NCBI RefSeq assembly: GCF_035917675.1
Contig: NZ_CP109104.1
Location: 5,208,001-5,272,000 of the forward strand
Source of the DNA: Streptomyces sp. NBC_01775
GTDB lineage: Bacteria > Actinomycetota > Actinomycetes > Streptomycetales > Streptomycetaceae
Direction of reading: 5' to 3'
DNA length: 64,000 nt
Shown one piece after another: positions 25,155 to 36,000 of the stretch. Below the pieces are notes generated by a model. The model had not been told where the DNA came from, searched no databases, and saw only the letters and a program-made list of their open reading frames with translations. Each line of letters opens with the position of its first letter. The first letter of the stretch is position 1. Made by a program: the position numbers and the translations under genes.

Positions 25155-25922
25155 TCAGGCCGCGCGGCGAGCGATGAGCTGTTCGAAGCCGTCCAGGAGC
25201 GCCTTGACGCCGAAGCGCATGGAGTCGACCGCTTCGGCGGAGAACGCGTCGTCGTCCAGCGCGGACAGTGCGGGGAAGGCCCCCTCGGTGATCGCCTGGA
25301 TCATGTACGGCTCCTGGGTGCGCCAGAACTCCTCGTCGCTCACTCCCGACTGCTGCGCGGCGAGCTGGTACAGCACATGGGAGCGGGCCGCTCCCATGAC
25401 GAGGCTGTCGAGCGCGATGAGCACGCCCATCTTCTCCTGGCCGTTGAGCGGCAGCCCCTCCATGGCCTCCAGGGTGACGTCGAGGCCCGCCATGGTGTGC
25501 GGGCCGAGCACGGGGCGGGCCTGGTTGATCTGGAGCAGCCACGTGCTGGTCGTGTAGAGCTTCCAGGAGCCCTCGGCGACCATCTCCAGCGCGGGGCGCC
25601 ACTCCTTGCCGCGCAGGTCCGCCAGCCCTTCGGAGGGCCCGTTCACGTGGTCCACCATCAAGGCGATCAGCTCGTCCTTGCCGGGCACGTAGCGGTACAG
25701 GGACATCGTCCCGACGCCGAGTTCGGCGGCGACGGTGCGCATGGAGAGCGCGGAGAGCCCGTCGCGGTCGGCGAGCCGGACGGCGGTGCGCACGATCTTC
25801 TCCAGAGTCAGCGCGGGCTTGGGGCCGCGCGCCGGGCGGCTCTTGCCGGTTCTGCCCCACAGCAGGTCGAGGCTGCGGAGGAGCCGGGGGAGGCCCTCGT
25901 CTTCGCTGTGCTCGGTGGTCAT
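25155..25922 (-). CDS. TetR-family regulator of a drug exporter
   Basis: A 255-aa regulator from ATG 25922, with an alternative ATG at 25934. The HTH (GLSALSMRTVAAELGVGTMSLYRYVPGKDELI) is followed by a TetR_C-type ligand domain (KEWRPALEMVAEGSW, ALDSLVMGAAR). It is divergent from a DrrA/DrrB-type exporter with a palindromic element between them. This arrangement is standard for TetR repressors released by the exporter's substrate. Confidence 0.9.
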   Translation of the reverse strand: MTTEHSEDEGLPRLLRSLDLLWGRTGKSRPARGPKPALTLEKIVRTAVRLADRDGLSALSMRTVAAELGVGTMSLYRYVPGKDELIALMVDHVNGPSEGLADLRGKEWRPALEMVAEGSWKLYTTSTWLLQINQARPVLGPHTMAGLDVTLEAMEGLPLNGQEKMGVLIALDSLVMGAARSHVLYQLAAQQSGVSDEEFWRTQEPYMIQAITEGAFPALSALDDDAFSAEAVDSMRFGVKALLDGFEQLIARRAA

Positions 25923-25982
25923 GGTGCCCGCCATCCTAAGTAATCCCGGTTGCCGGTTAATCCCTTGCGAGCATCTGCGTAG

Positions 25983-26014
25983 GCTGTACGCTTTTCTTGT
26001 TGGGTACAGCGTAC
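25983..26014. promoter_or_regulatory. Candidate TetR operator between tetR and the ABC genes
   Basis: GCTGTAC (25983-25989) and GTACAGC (26004-26010) form a perfect inverted repeat, overlapped by GTACGC / GCGTAC (25986-26014). The element lies in the divergent promoter region 51 nt before the ABC ATPase start. Confidence 0.55.
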
Positions 26015-26064
26015 TCAATTCATGGGCGGCGGAAAGACCGCCCGGACACAAGGGGAGGAAACGC

Positions 26065-27059
<995 letters not shown>

Positions 27060-27063
<4 letters not shown>

Positions 27064-27890
27064 GCGTCATGGACCGTGCGAGCGTCACGCACGCCCCCGA
27101 GCGGCGGCTGTACTGGGCGGTGGCCGACTGCTGGACGATCGTCCGCCGCGACCTGACCCACCTGGTCAAACAGCCCTCGCTGATCGCCTGGCAGCTCGGC
27201 TTCCCGATCGTGTCCGTGCTGCTGTTCGTCTACGTCTTCGGCAGCGCCATGGACGTCGGAAAGGGCGTGGACTACAAGGACTACGCCATGCCCGGCATGT
27301 TCGCGATGACCATGGCCTTCGGCTTCATGAACACCGCGATGGCCGTCGTCGTGGACAAGGAGCGCGGGGTCACCGACCGCTTCCGCTCCATGCCGATGTC
27401 GCCCTCGGCGGTGGTCACCGGGCGCGGCGTCTCCGACGTGCTGCACGCCGCGCTCGACCTGGTGGTGCTGGCCGTCATCGCGCTCGTGGTGGGCTGGCGT
27501 TCGGACGGCAGCCTGCCGGCCACGCTGTACGCGTTCGCGCTGCTGCTCCTGCTGCGGTTCGCGCTGATATGGATCGGGGTGCTGCTGGGGCTGATGGCGC
27601 CGAACCAGGAAGCGGCGGGCAACCTGTTCGCCGTCGCCTTTCCCTTCGGGATGGTCTCCAGCGTCTTCACTCCGCCGTCCGCCATGCCGGACTGGCTCGG
27701 GGCCATCGCGATGTGGAACCCCGTCTCCTCGACGGCCAACGCGGTGCGCGACCTGTACGGCAATCCGCTCCCTTCGGGAGGCAGCTGGATCGAGGAGCAT
27801 GCCGCGTTGATGGCGGTGGTGTGGCCTGTGGTGCTCACGGCTGTGTTCCTGCCGCTCGCGGTCCACCGCTTTCAGCGGCTGAGTCGCTGA
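27060..27890 (+). CDS. ABC-2 type permease, DrrB type
   Basis: A 276-aa membrane partner of the preceding ATPase, with about six transmembrane helices. The ABC-2 family signature [19 protein letters not shown] lies near 100, followed by [29 protein letters not shown]. Start ATG 27060 overlaps the ATPase stop by 4 nt. Together the pair should export a hydrophobic compound or antibiotic, and the substrate is unknown. Confidence 0.94.
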
Positions 27891-27920
27891 GCCTGCGGGG
27901 GCTCCGCCCCCGCACCCCCG

Positions 27921-27971
27921 GTCCTCAATCGCCGGACGGGCTCAATTTGAGCCCGTCCGGCGGTTGAGGAC
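27921..27971. terminator. 25-bp terminator hairpin in a dispersed repeat
   Basis: GTCCTCAATCGCCGGACGGG... pairs over 25 bp (one G-T) with its inverted copy across a 1-nt loop, between the converging permease and serC genes. The block after it (about 27978-28012) has the CCCCCAGCCTCCGGCCGGGA repeat also seen near 35,490 and 59,340. Confidence 0.85.
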
Positions 27972-28039
27972 GAGCGCTCCCCCAGCCTCCGGCCGGGAGG
28001 TGCCCCCAGCGCGATTCTTTGGCGAGGGCACAAGCGAAG

Positions 28040-29167
<1,128 letters not shown>

Positions 29168-29269
29168 CTAGTGCCCGGGAGCTTGTGCGGTACCGGAGAG
29201 TCCAGCGCATGAGATAGGACGACGAAAACGGAGCCGCCCGGACAGGCGGCCCCGGCATAGGCTGAGGCC

Positions 29270-29650
29270 ATGAGCGGCCCGAGACCGGGAGCCAGGCCCG
29301 GACCCGACGACGTGCGGCGCATCGCCCTCTCCCTGCCGGAGACCACGGAGGTCGAGGCGTGGGCGATGCCGACGTTCCGCGTCGCGGGAAAGATGTTCAT
29401 CACGATGCCCGACGACGAGTCCTCCTTCGCCGTGCGCTGCCCCCGTCTGGAGCGGGGCGAGCTGATCGCGGCCGAGCCGGAGAAGTTCTGGGTGCCGCCC
29501 CACGAGGCCGGCTCGAACTGGGTACGCGCCCGCCTCGCGGCCCTGGAGGACATGACCGAGCTGCGCGACATCCTCGTCGACTCCTGGCAACAGGCCGCCC
29601 CGTCACGGCTGTTGGAGACCTTCACGGCGCCGGGGCCGCACGCGGGCTGA
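29270..29650 (+). CDS. MmcQ/YjbR-family protein
   Basis: A 126-aa small protein of the YjbR/MmcQ fold. DVRRIALSLPETTEVEAWAMPTFRVAGKMF is the family signature, and FWVPPHEAGSNWVRARL follows. Such proteins have a CyaY-like fold and are called DNA-binding on structural grounds. No function is proven. Start ATG 29270. It is followed by 109 nt without a gene. Confidence 0.88.
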   Translation: MSGPRPGARPGPDDVRRIALSLPETTEVEAWAMPTFRVAGKMFITMPDDESSFAVRCPRLERGELIAAEPEKFWVPPHEAGSNWVRARLAALEDMTELRDILVDSWQQAAPSRLLETFTAPGPHAG

Positions 29651-29759
29651 GCGCGCCGCCCGAAGCGTCCCGCTGCGGCGTTGCCGGGGGAGTGACGGGC
29701 AACACAGTCACCGAGATCGTTCCAGGGGCAGCGGCGACCGGGCATCAACGGGCACGCTG

Positions 29760-32612
29760 ATGCCCATGGCAGACGCACGGAATCTGGAACGGGCACTGCG
29801 AGCGGCGGTGCGTGGCGGCGAGGTGGAGTTCGGAGCCCAGGACAGAGCGCTGATGACGATGGACGCGTCGAATTACCGGCGCGTTCCGCTGGGAGTCGTG
29901 GCGCCCAGGGATGACGACGATGTGGCGGCGGCGCTGGCCGTCTGCCGTGAGCAGGGCGTTCCCGTGGTGGCGCGGGGGGCGGGGACGTCCATCGCGGGGC
30001 AGGCCACCGGGGTCGGGGTCGTCCTGGATTTCACCCGCCATATGCGCACCATCGAGCAGCTCGATCCGGATGCCCGCACCGCGGTGGTGCGCCCCGGCGT
30101 GATCCTGGACGACCTGCGCGGCGCCGCGGGCGCCTTCGGACTCACCTTCGGGCCCGACCCCTCCACCCACAGCAGGTGCACGCTCGGCGGGATGATCGGC
30201 AACAACTCCTGCGGCTCGCACTCGGTGGCCTGGGGCACCACCGCGGACAACGTCCACGAGCTGGAGGTCCTCACCTACGCGGGCGAGCGGGCCCGGCTCG
30301 GGCGGGGCGGAGAGGGCGTTCCGGAGCGGCTCAGGGCGGGTGTCTCCTCACTCGTTCAGGGCGAACTGGCCCGGCTGCGCACCGGATTCCCCGAGCTGCC
30401 GCGCCGTATCTCCGGATACGCGCTCGATGAGCTGCTGCCCGAGAAGGGCGAGGACTGGGCGCGCGCCTTCACCGGCAGCGAGGGCACCCTGGGCGTGCTG
30501 ACGCGCGCCACGGTCAAGCTGGTCCCGACGCCTGGCGCCCGCGTCCTGGCCGTCCTGGGCTACGCGGACGAGAGCGCGGCGGCCGAGGCTGCCGCCGGGC
30601 TGCTCCAGCACCAGCCGCTGACCGTCGAGGGCATGGCGAACGACCTGGTCAGCGACGCGTCGCGGGCCTCACTGCCCAGGGGCGGCGCGTGGCTGTTCGT
30701 GGAGGTCGGCGGGGACGACGCGGCCCACGCGAAGGCCAACGCCGAGGCGCTGTGCGCCGCCGCACGCGAGGGCACGACGGCCCACGCGCTGGTCACCGAC
30801 CCGGCCGGGCAGCGCTCCTTGTGGCGGGTGCGCGAGGACGCCTCGGGCACGGCGACCCGGATGCCGGACGGCAGCGAGGCGTGGCCCGGCTGGGAGGACT
30901 GCGCGGTGCCGCCGGCGCGGCTGGGCGCGTATCTGCGTGACTTCCGCAAGCTGCTGGGCGAGTACGGGCTGCGCGGGCTGCCCTACGGGCACTTCGGCGA
31001 CGGCTGCATCCATGTGCGCATCGACTTCGACCTGCTGGGCCAGGCGGGTATCGCGAAGTTCCGCGACTTCTCCACGGCGCTGGCGGACACCGTCGTCGCG
31101 CACGGCGGCTCGCTCTCCGGTGAGCACGGCGACGGCCAGGCCAGGGCCGAGCTGCTGCCCCGGATGTACGGCGAGGAGATGGTCGGGCTCTTCGGCCGGT
31201 TCAAGGACCTGTGGGACCCGGCGGGCGGCCTCAACCCGGGCATGCTGGTGCGCCCGGACCCGCTGGACGCCAATCTGCGCTTCGCGCCGCTGCCGCGCAA
31301 TCCGGTGGACGTGGAGTTCGGATACCCGCACGACGGGGGCGACTTCTCCGCAGCCGTCCGCCGCTGCGTGGGCGTCGCCAAGTGCCGCAACGAGACGGCG
31401 TCGGGCGCGAGCGTGATGTGCCCGTCCTTCCGCGCGACGGGCGAGGAGAAGCACTCCACGCGCGGCCGGGCCCGGCTGCTGCACGAGATGCTCGCGGGCG
31501 AGGTCGTCACCGACGGCTGGCAGTCCGAGGAGGTGCACGACGCGCTCGACCTGTGCCTGTCGTGCAAGGGGTGCAAGAGCGACTGCCCGGTCGGGGTGGA
31601 CATGGCCACCTACAAGGCCGAGTTCTTGCACCACTATCACAAGGGCGACGACAAGACGGGCACTCCGGGCAAGCGACGCCCGATGGCGCACTACTCGATG
31701 GGGTGGCTCCCGCTGTGGCTGCGGCTGGCCGCGACCTCGCGCACGGTGCCGCTGCTCAACGCCGGAGCGCGCGTCCCGCCCCTCGCCGCGCTCGCCAAGC
31801 GCCTGGGCGGCCTCGCCCCCGAGCGGGACATCCCCGCGCTGCCCCGTACGCCCTTCACCCACTGGTGGCGCAAGCAGCCGGGCAGGGCGGAGGCGGGTGG
31901 CAAGCCGGTGGTGCTGTGGCCGGACACCTTCACCAACTACCTCTCCCCGGAGGCCGGTTCGGCGGCCGTGCGGGTCTTCCAGGACGCCGGGCTGCGGCCC
32001 GTCGTACCGCCGAAGCAGGTGTGCTGCGGGCTGACCTACGTCTCCACCGGCCAGCTGGACAAGGCGCGCGCGGTGATGCGCCGCACCCTCGACCGGATCG
32101 AGCCCGCGCTGGACGCGGGCCTGCCCGTCGCCGTGCTGGAGCCGCCGTGCGCCGCGGCACTCCAGACGGACGTCCCCGAGCTGCTGAGCGACGATCCGCG
32201 CGCCAAGCGGCTCGCGAAGGCGGTGCGGACCTTCGCCCAGACGCTGGAGGAGCACGCGCCCGACTGGGAGCCGCCACGGGTCGACCGGCCGGTGGCCGGC
32301 CAGACCCACTGCCATCAGCACGCCGTCATCGGCGAGGCGGCCGACAAGCGGCTGCGCGAGCGCGCCGGGCTGACCGGCGAGCTCAGTGGTGGCTGCTGCG
32401 GTCTGGCGGGCAACTTCGGCTTCGAGAAGGGCCATTACGAGGTCTCCGCCGCCTGCGCCGACGACCAGCTCCTGCCCGCACTGCGGGAGGCGGCCCCCGG
32501 CACGGAGATCCTCGCGGACGGCTACTCGTGCCGCACCCAGATGGACCAGCTCGGCGGCTATTCCAGCCGCCACCTCGCGGAGGTGCTGGCGGAACACCTC
32601 CCGCGGCGTTAG
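29760..32612 (+). CDS. Fused FAD-linked oxidase / Fe-S / CCG-domain oxidoreductase (D-lactate or 2-hydroxyacid dehydrogenase type)
   Basis: A 950-aa fusion of three modules. Residues 40-520 are a PCMH-type FAD domain (ARGAGTSIAGQATG at 71-84) with the FAD-oxidase C-domain (GHFGDGCIHVR, SGEHGDGQAR). Residues 535-610 hold a two-cluster 4Fe-4S ferredoxin region (CVGVAKC, CLSCKGCKSDCP). The tail has two CCG domains (QVCCGLTY near 754, GGCCGLAGNFG near 876), as in heterodisulfide reductase/GlpC. Single-chain proteins of this kind oxidise D-2-hydroxyacids such as D-lactate and pass electrons to quinone. Starts ATG 29760 or 29766. Confidence 0.92.
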   Translation: MPMADARNLERALRAAVRGGEVEFGAQDRALMTMDASNYRRVPLGVVAPRDDDDVAAALAVCREQGVPVVARGAGTSIAGQATGVGVVLDFTRHMRTIEQLDPDARTAVVRPGVILDDLRGAAGAFGLTFGPDPSTHSRCTLGGMIGNNSCGSHSVAWGTTADNVHELEVLTYAGERARLGRGGEGVPERLRAGVSSLVQGELARLRTGFPELPRRISGYALDELLPEKGEDWARAFTGSEGTLGVLTRATVKLVPTPGARVLAVLGYADESAAAEAAAGLLQHQPLTVEGMANDLVSDASRASLPRGGAWLFVEVGGDDAAHAKANAEALCAAAREGTTAHALVTDPAGQRSLWRVREDASGTATRMPDGSEAWPGWEDCAVPPARLGAYLRDFRKLLGEYGLRGLPYGHFGDGCIHVRIDFDLLGQAGIAKFRDFSTALADTVVAHGGSLSGEHGDGQARAELLPRMYGEEMVGLFGRFKDLWDPAGGLNPGMLVRPDPLDANLRFAPLPRNPVDVEFGYPHDGGDFSAAVRRCVGVAKCRNETASGASVMCPSFRATGEEKHSTRGRARLLHEMLAGEVVTDGWQSEEVHDALDLCLSCKGCKSDCPVGVDMATYKAEFLHHYHKGDDKTGTPGKRRPMAHYSMGWLPLWLRLAATSRTVPLLNAGARVPPLAALAKRLGGLAPERDIPALPRTPFTHWWRKQPGRAEAGGKPVVLWPDTFTNYLSPEAGSAAVRVFQDAGLRPVVPPKQVCCGLTYVSTGQLDKARAVMRRTLDRIEPALDAGLPVAVLEPPCAAALQTDVPELLSDDPRAKRLAKAVRTFAQTLEEHAPDWEPPRVDRPVAGQTHCHQHAVIGEAADKRLRERAGLTGELSGGCCGLAGNFGFEKGHYEVSAACADDQLLPALREAAPGTEILADGYSCRTQMDQLGGYSSRHLAEVLAEHLPRR

Positions 32613-32766
32613 GCGGCGTCAGGCGGGATCCGCAGGGAGGACGAGGGGCCCTTCGAGTACGGCGTCGCCCAAGACCGCGGCGCCTTCGAAGGGTTCCTCG
32701 CCTTGCCCGGCGGGGCGGATCGCGGTCCATCACAGGGAATCGCAGGCCTGTGCGCTTGCCCTCGGC

Positions 32767-32818
32767 GCTGGTCGGTGCTGGTCGGTGCTCGTTGGTCTAG
32801 TTGGTCTCGTTGGTGCTC
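32767..32818. repeat. GT-rich simple repeat
   Basis: GCTGGTCGGT twice, then GCTCGTTGGTCTAGTTGGTCTCGTTGGT: a degenerate 10-nt tandem tract. The gap 32613-33220 has no convincing intact gene. On the minus strand at about 32628-32730, an open stretch without a start codon (GAAVLGDAVLEGPLVLP) may be a decayed gene end. Confidence 0.5.
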
Positions 32819-33082
32819 TTTGGCCGGAGTGCCGTTCCGAACGACCTTGACGGCCTTGATGACTACGAGGACGAGGACGCTCCTCAGGGCGATCCCCGAC
32901 AAGGGGAAGGCCGGGCTTCCGCCGGAGCCGTCGTGTGTTCGTTACCTCCCGTCGTGACAGTGCTGCCTTCCGGCCCCGCCCGGCCTCATCCCGCCCGGCT
33001 CCGCGGCCGAGGGCCCGAGTGCGGCGCCGGCGTTCGCCGCCGAGGGGAGACGCGCACCGGAACGCGCATGGGAAAAGCAATG

Positions 33083-33094
33083 CAAGCACGCTTG
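33083..33094. promoter_or_regulatory. Palindrome upstream of the acyl-CoA operon
   Basis: CAAGC-AC-GCTTG is embedded in GCAAGCACGCTTGCTTG followed by a TTTTTT run, 127 nt before the first gene of the catabolic operon. AAGC/GCTT-type inverted repeats are typical of TetR-family sites at acyl-CoA metabolism promoters. The operon's own TetR gene is at 41936. Confidence 0.5.
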
Positions 33095-33220
33095 CTTGTT
33101 TTTTGCGCGGCTGCCACTCTCTGTGCCACGTACGGCCGTTGAGGGCGCGCTCGCGTGCCTGTCCGAGGGTGGGCTCGCGTGCCTGCCGACGGCCGACACC
33201 ACACGAGGAAGGCGCTGCCC

Positions 33221-34063
33221 GTGGCCGGAGCCGATGCCGTGCGCGCTGCCGCGCTCGACGAACTGCTGGAAGACCTGCGGGCCGAGGGTGAGGACCTGGA
33301 CCGTCTGGTCGCGGATCTGCCGCCCGCGCGCTGGGCCACCGCCACCCCCGCACCCGGCTGGACCGTCGCGCACCAGATCGCCCACCTGGCGTGGACCGAC
33401 CGGCGCGCGCTGCTCGCCGCCACGGACGCCACGGCCTTCGGCAGGGAGGCCGAGGAACTGCTGGCGCGCTCCGGAGCGGCCGGCTTCGTCGACGAAGGCG
33501 CCGAGGACGGCGCCCGGCGGCCCGTGCCGGAGCTGCTGAACCACTGGCGCACCGGCCGCGCCGACCTGCTCACCGTGCTCGCGGCCCAGCCCTCCGGCGC
33601 CCGGATGCCCTGGTACGGGCTGCCCATGAGCGCACCCGGCATGGCCACCGCGCGCGTCATGGAGCTGTGGGCGCACGGTACGGACGTCGCCGACGCGCTC
33701 GGGGTGCGCCGTGCGCCGACCGCACGGCTGCGGCACGTCGTACGGATCGGCGTGCGCGCCCGCGACTACGCCTACACCGTCCACGGCCTGGAGCCGCCCG
33801 CCGAGCCCTTCCGCGTCGAACTGACGGCTCCCGACGGCGAGATGTGGGTCCACGGTCCGCAGGACGCCGCCCAGCGTGTCACGGGGGACGCGCTCGACTT
33901 CTGTCTGCTGGCCACCCAGCGCCTGCACCGCGACGACGCGCGGGTGCGCGCCGAGGGACCGGATGCCGAGCGGTGGCTGTCCCTCGCGCAGGCGTTCGCG
34001 GGCCCGCCGGGTGCGGGGCGGGCCCCGGCCGGGGCGGGTGAGGGGGAGGGGGAGGGCGCGTGA
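33221..34063 (+). CDS. TIGR03084-type metal-binding protein (maleylpyruvate isomerase/DinB-like)
   Basis: A 280-aa cytoplasmic protein. Residues 10-170 form a DinB/MDMPI-like four-helix bundle, with likely metal-ligand segments [14 protein letters not shown] near 41 and [14 protein letters not shown] near 147. In this fold three His residues bind a divalent metal, and relatives use mycothiol. Residues 175-265 form the small C-terminal domain, and the tail is Gly/Glu-rich. GTG 33221 follows GAGGAAGG. Its stop overlaps the AtuA-family start (GTGA), so it heads the operon. The reaction is unknown. Confidence 0.85.
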   Translation: MAGADAVRAAALDELLEDLRAEGEDLDRLVADLPPARWATATPAPGWTVAHQIAHLAWTDRRALLAATDATAFGREAEELLARSGAAGFVDEGAEDGARRPVPELLNHWRTGRADLLTVLAAQPSGARMPWYGLPMSAPGMATARVMELWAHGTDVADALGVRRAPTARLRHVVRIGVRARDYAYTVHGLEPPAEPFRVELTAPDGEMWVHGPQDAAQRVTGDALDFCLLATQRLHRDDARVRAEGPDAERWLSLAQAFAGPPGAGRAPAGAGEGEGEGA

Positions 34064-36000
34064 CGGGGCCGGGGGCGGAGGCGGGGTCAGGGGCTGAGCC
34101 GGAGTACGGACCGGGGGCTGGGGGCGGGCCGGGGGCGGAGGCCGGGGCGGCCAGGACGGGTTTCGCTGCGGCATCCGGTGGTGTGCTGCGGGTCGGCAAC
34201 GCCTCGGGCTTCTACGGGGACCGGTTCTCGGCGCTGTCCGAGATGCTCACCGGAGGCCCCCTGGACGTGCTGACGGGGGACTATCTCGCCGAGCTGACCA
34301 TGCTGATCCTCGGCAGGGACCGGATGAAGGACCCTTCGCGCGGTTACGCGAAGACCTTTCTGCGGCAGCTGGAGGAGGGGCTCGGCCTCGCCCAGGAGCG
34401 CGGCGTCGCCCTCGTCACCAACGCGGGAGGGCTCAACCCGGCCGGGCTCGCGGACGCGGTACGGGAGTTGAGCGCGCGCGTCGGGGTGCCCGCGCGGGTC
34501 GCCCATGTCGAGGGCGACGACCTGCTGCGGCAGGGACCGGACGGGCGCTGGGGCGAGGGCGTGCTCACCGCCAACGCCTACCTGGGCGGCGCCGGAATCG
34601 CCGCGTGCCTGCGGGCCGGGGCCGATGTCGTCGTCACCGGGCGCGTCGCCGACGCGGCACTCGTCAGCGGCGCGGCGGCGGCCCGCTTCGGCTGGGCCGA
34701 CGACGACTGGGACCGGCTCGCGGGAGCCGTCGTCGCCGGGCACGTACTGGAGTGCGGGGCGCAGGCCACCGGCGGCAACTACGCCTTCTTCGTGGACGAG
34801 GGCCTCGATGTGCGGCGGCCCGGCTTCCCGCTGGCCGAGATCCACGACGACGGTTCGTCCGTCATCACCAAGCACCCGGGGACGGGCGGCGCCGTGACGG
34901 TCGGCACGGTGACGGCCCAGCTCCTCTACGAGACCGGCGGCCCCCGCTACCTGGGCCCCGATGTGACCGCCCGCCTGGATTCCGTGCGGCTCACCCAGGC
35001 GGGCCCCGACCGTGTCCGCGTCGACGGCGTCCGGGGCGAGCCCCGCCCCGACACCCTGAAGGTCGGTCTCACCCGGATCGGCGGCTTCCGCAACGAGGTC
35101 ACCTTCGTCCTCACCGGCCTCGACATCGAGGCCAAGGCGGCGCTGGTGCGCGGCCAGATGGAGGTCGCGCTGACCGATCCTCGTCCCCGTGAAGTCCGTT
35201 GGACCCTCGCCCGGACGGATCACGTGGACGCGGGTGTCCAGGAGGAGGCGAGTGCGCTGCTGCGGCTTGTCGTCCGCGACGCGGAGGAGGCGGTGGTCGG
35301 CCGCGCTGTCTCGGGCCCCGCGATCGAGCTGGCGCTCGCCGGCGTTCCCGGCTTCCATGTGACGGCTCCGCCGTCGCGGGGGGCGCCGTACGGGGTGTTC
35401 GAGGCGGCGTACGTCGACGCGGCGACGGTCCCGCATGTTGCCGTGCTGCCGGATGGGGCGCGGGCGGATGTTTCTTTCCCCGGCCCCTCCCCCAGCCTTC
35501 GGACGGGGGGACCCCCACCGTCCCGAGACCCCTCAGCCCGTCCGGCCATTGAGGAGGAGCGGAGCGGCACAGGGGGTTCGCGGGGCGCTCTCCGCGAGAA
35601 ACGGGAACGCGAGAAACGGGAACGCGAGAAACGGGAAGGGGCGGGGCAGGGGCGGGCCCACACCCGCCGCGCCCCCCTCGGCGGAGTCCTCGGCGCGCGC
35701 AGCGGCGACAAGGGCGGGGACGCCAACATCGGTGTATGGGCGCGCGGCGCGGACGACCAAATCTGGCGGTGGATGGCCGCGGAGCTGACGGCGGAGCGGC
35801 TCCGCGAACTGCTGCCGGAGGCGGCTGCGCTGCCGATCGCGCGGTATGAGCTGCCGAACCTCAAAGCCCTCAACTTCGTGATCGAGGGCCTGCTCGGCGA
35901 CGGCGTCGCCGCCGCGCACCGCTTCGACCCGCAGGCCAAAGCGCTGGGCGAGTGGCTGCGCTCCCGGCACCTGGAGATACCGGAGGAACTGCTGACGTGA
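34060..36000 (+). CDS. AtuA/DUF1446-family protein split by a repeat-derived linker
   Basis: A 646-aa protein of the acyclic terpene utilisation AtuA family. The DUF1446 domain ([21 protein letters not shown] near 43 to about 465) includes [36 protein letters not shown] and [11 protein letters not shown]. The C-terminal AtuA-like domain ([21 protein letters not shown]) starts near 544. The 75 residues between are low-complexity ([19 protein letters not shown], then REKRE repeats) and their DNA is a copy of the intergenic repeat seen elsewhere here. The first 38 residues are Gly/Ala/Glu-rich. AtuA's reaction is unknown. It couples to neighbours by GTGA overlaps at both ends. Confidence 0.88.
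   Translation: MTGPGAEAGSGAEPEYGPGAGGGPGAEAGAARTGFAAASGGVLRVGNASGFYGDRFSALSEMLTGGPLDVLTGDYLAELTMLILGRDRMKDPSRGYAKTFLRQLEEGLGLAQERGVALVTNAGGLNPAGLADAVRELSARVGVPARVAHVEGDDLLRQGPDGRWGEGVLTANAYLGGAGIAACLRAGADVVVTGRVADAALVSGAAAARFGWADDDWDRLAGAVVAGHVLECGAQATGGNYAFFVDEGLDVRRPGFPLAEIHDDGSSVITKHPGTGGAVTVGTVTAQLLYETGGPRYLGPDVTARLDSVRLTQAGPDRVRVDGVRGEPRPDTLKVGLTRIGGFRNEVTFVLTGLDIEAKAALVRGQMEVALTDPRPREVRWTLARTDHVDAGVQEEASALLRLVVRDAEEAVVGRAVSGPAIELALAGVPGFHVTAPPSRGAPYGVFEAAYVDAATVPHVAVLPDGARADVSFPGPSPSLRTGGPPPSRDPSARPAIEEERSGTGGSRGALREKREREKREREKREGAGQGRAHTRRAPLGGVLGARSGDKGGDANIGVWARGADDQIWRWMAAELTAERLRELLPEAAALPIARYELPNLKALNFVIEGLLGDGVAAAHRFDPQAKALGEWLRSRHLEIPEELLT
35489..35660 (+). repeat. Intergenic repeat carried in frame inside the AtuA-family gene
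   Basis: CCCTCCCCCAGCCTTCGG, then CAGCCCGTCCGGCCATTGAG, three 15-nt units (GAGAAACGGGAACGC) and ACGGGAAGGGGCGGGGC. The same blocks in the same order occur in non-coding DNA at 39721-39845 and partly at 27921-28012. Here they are translated as the linker between two domains. Confidence 0.8.
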
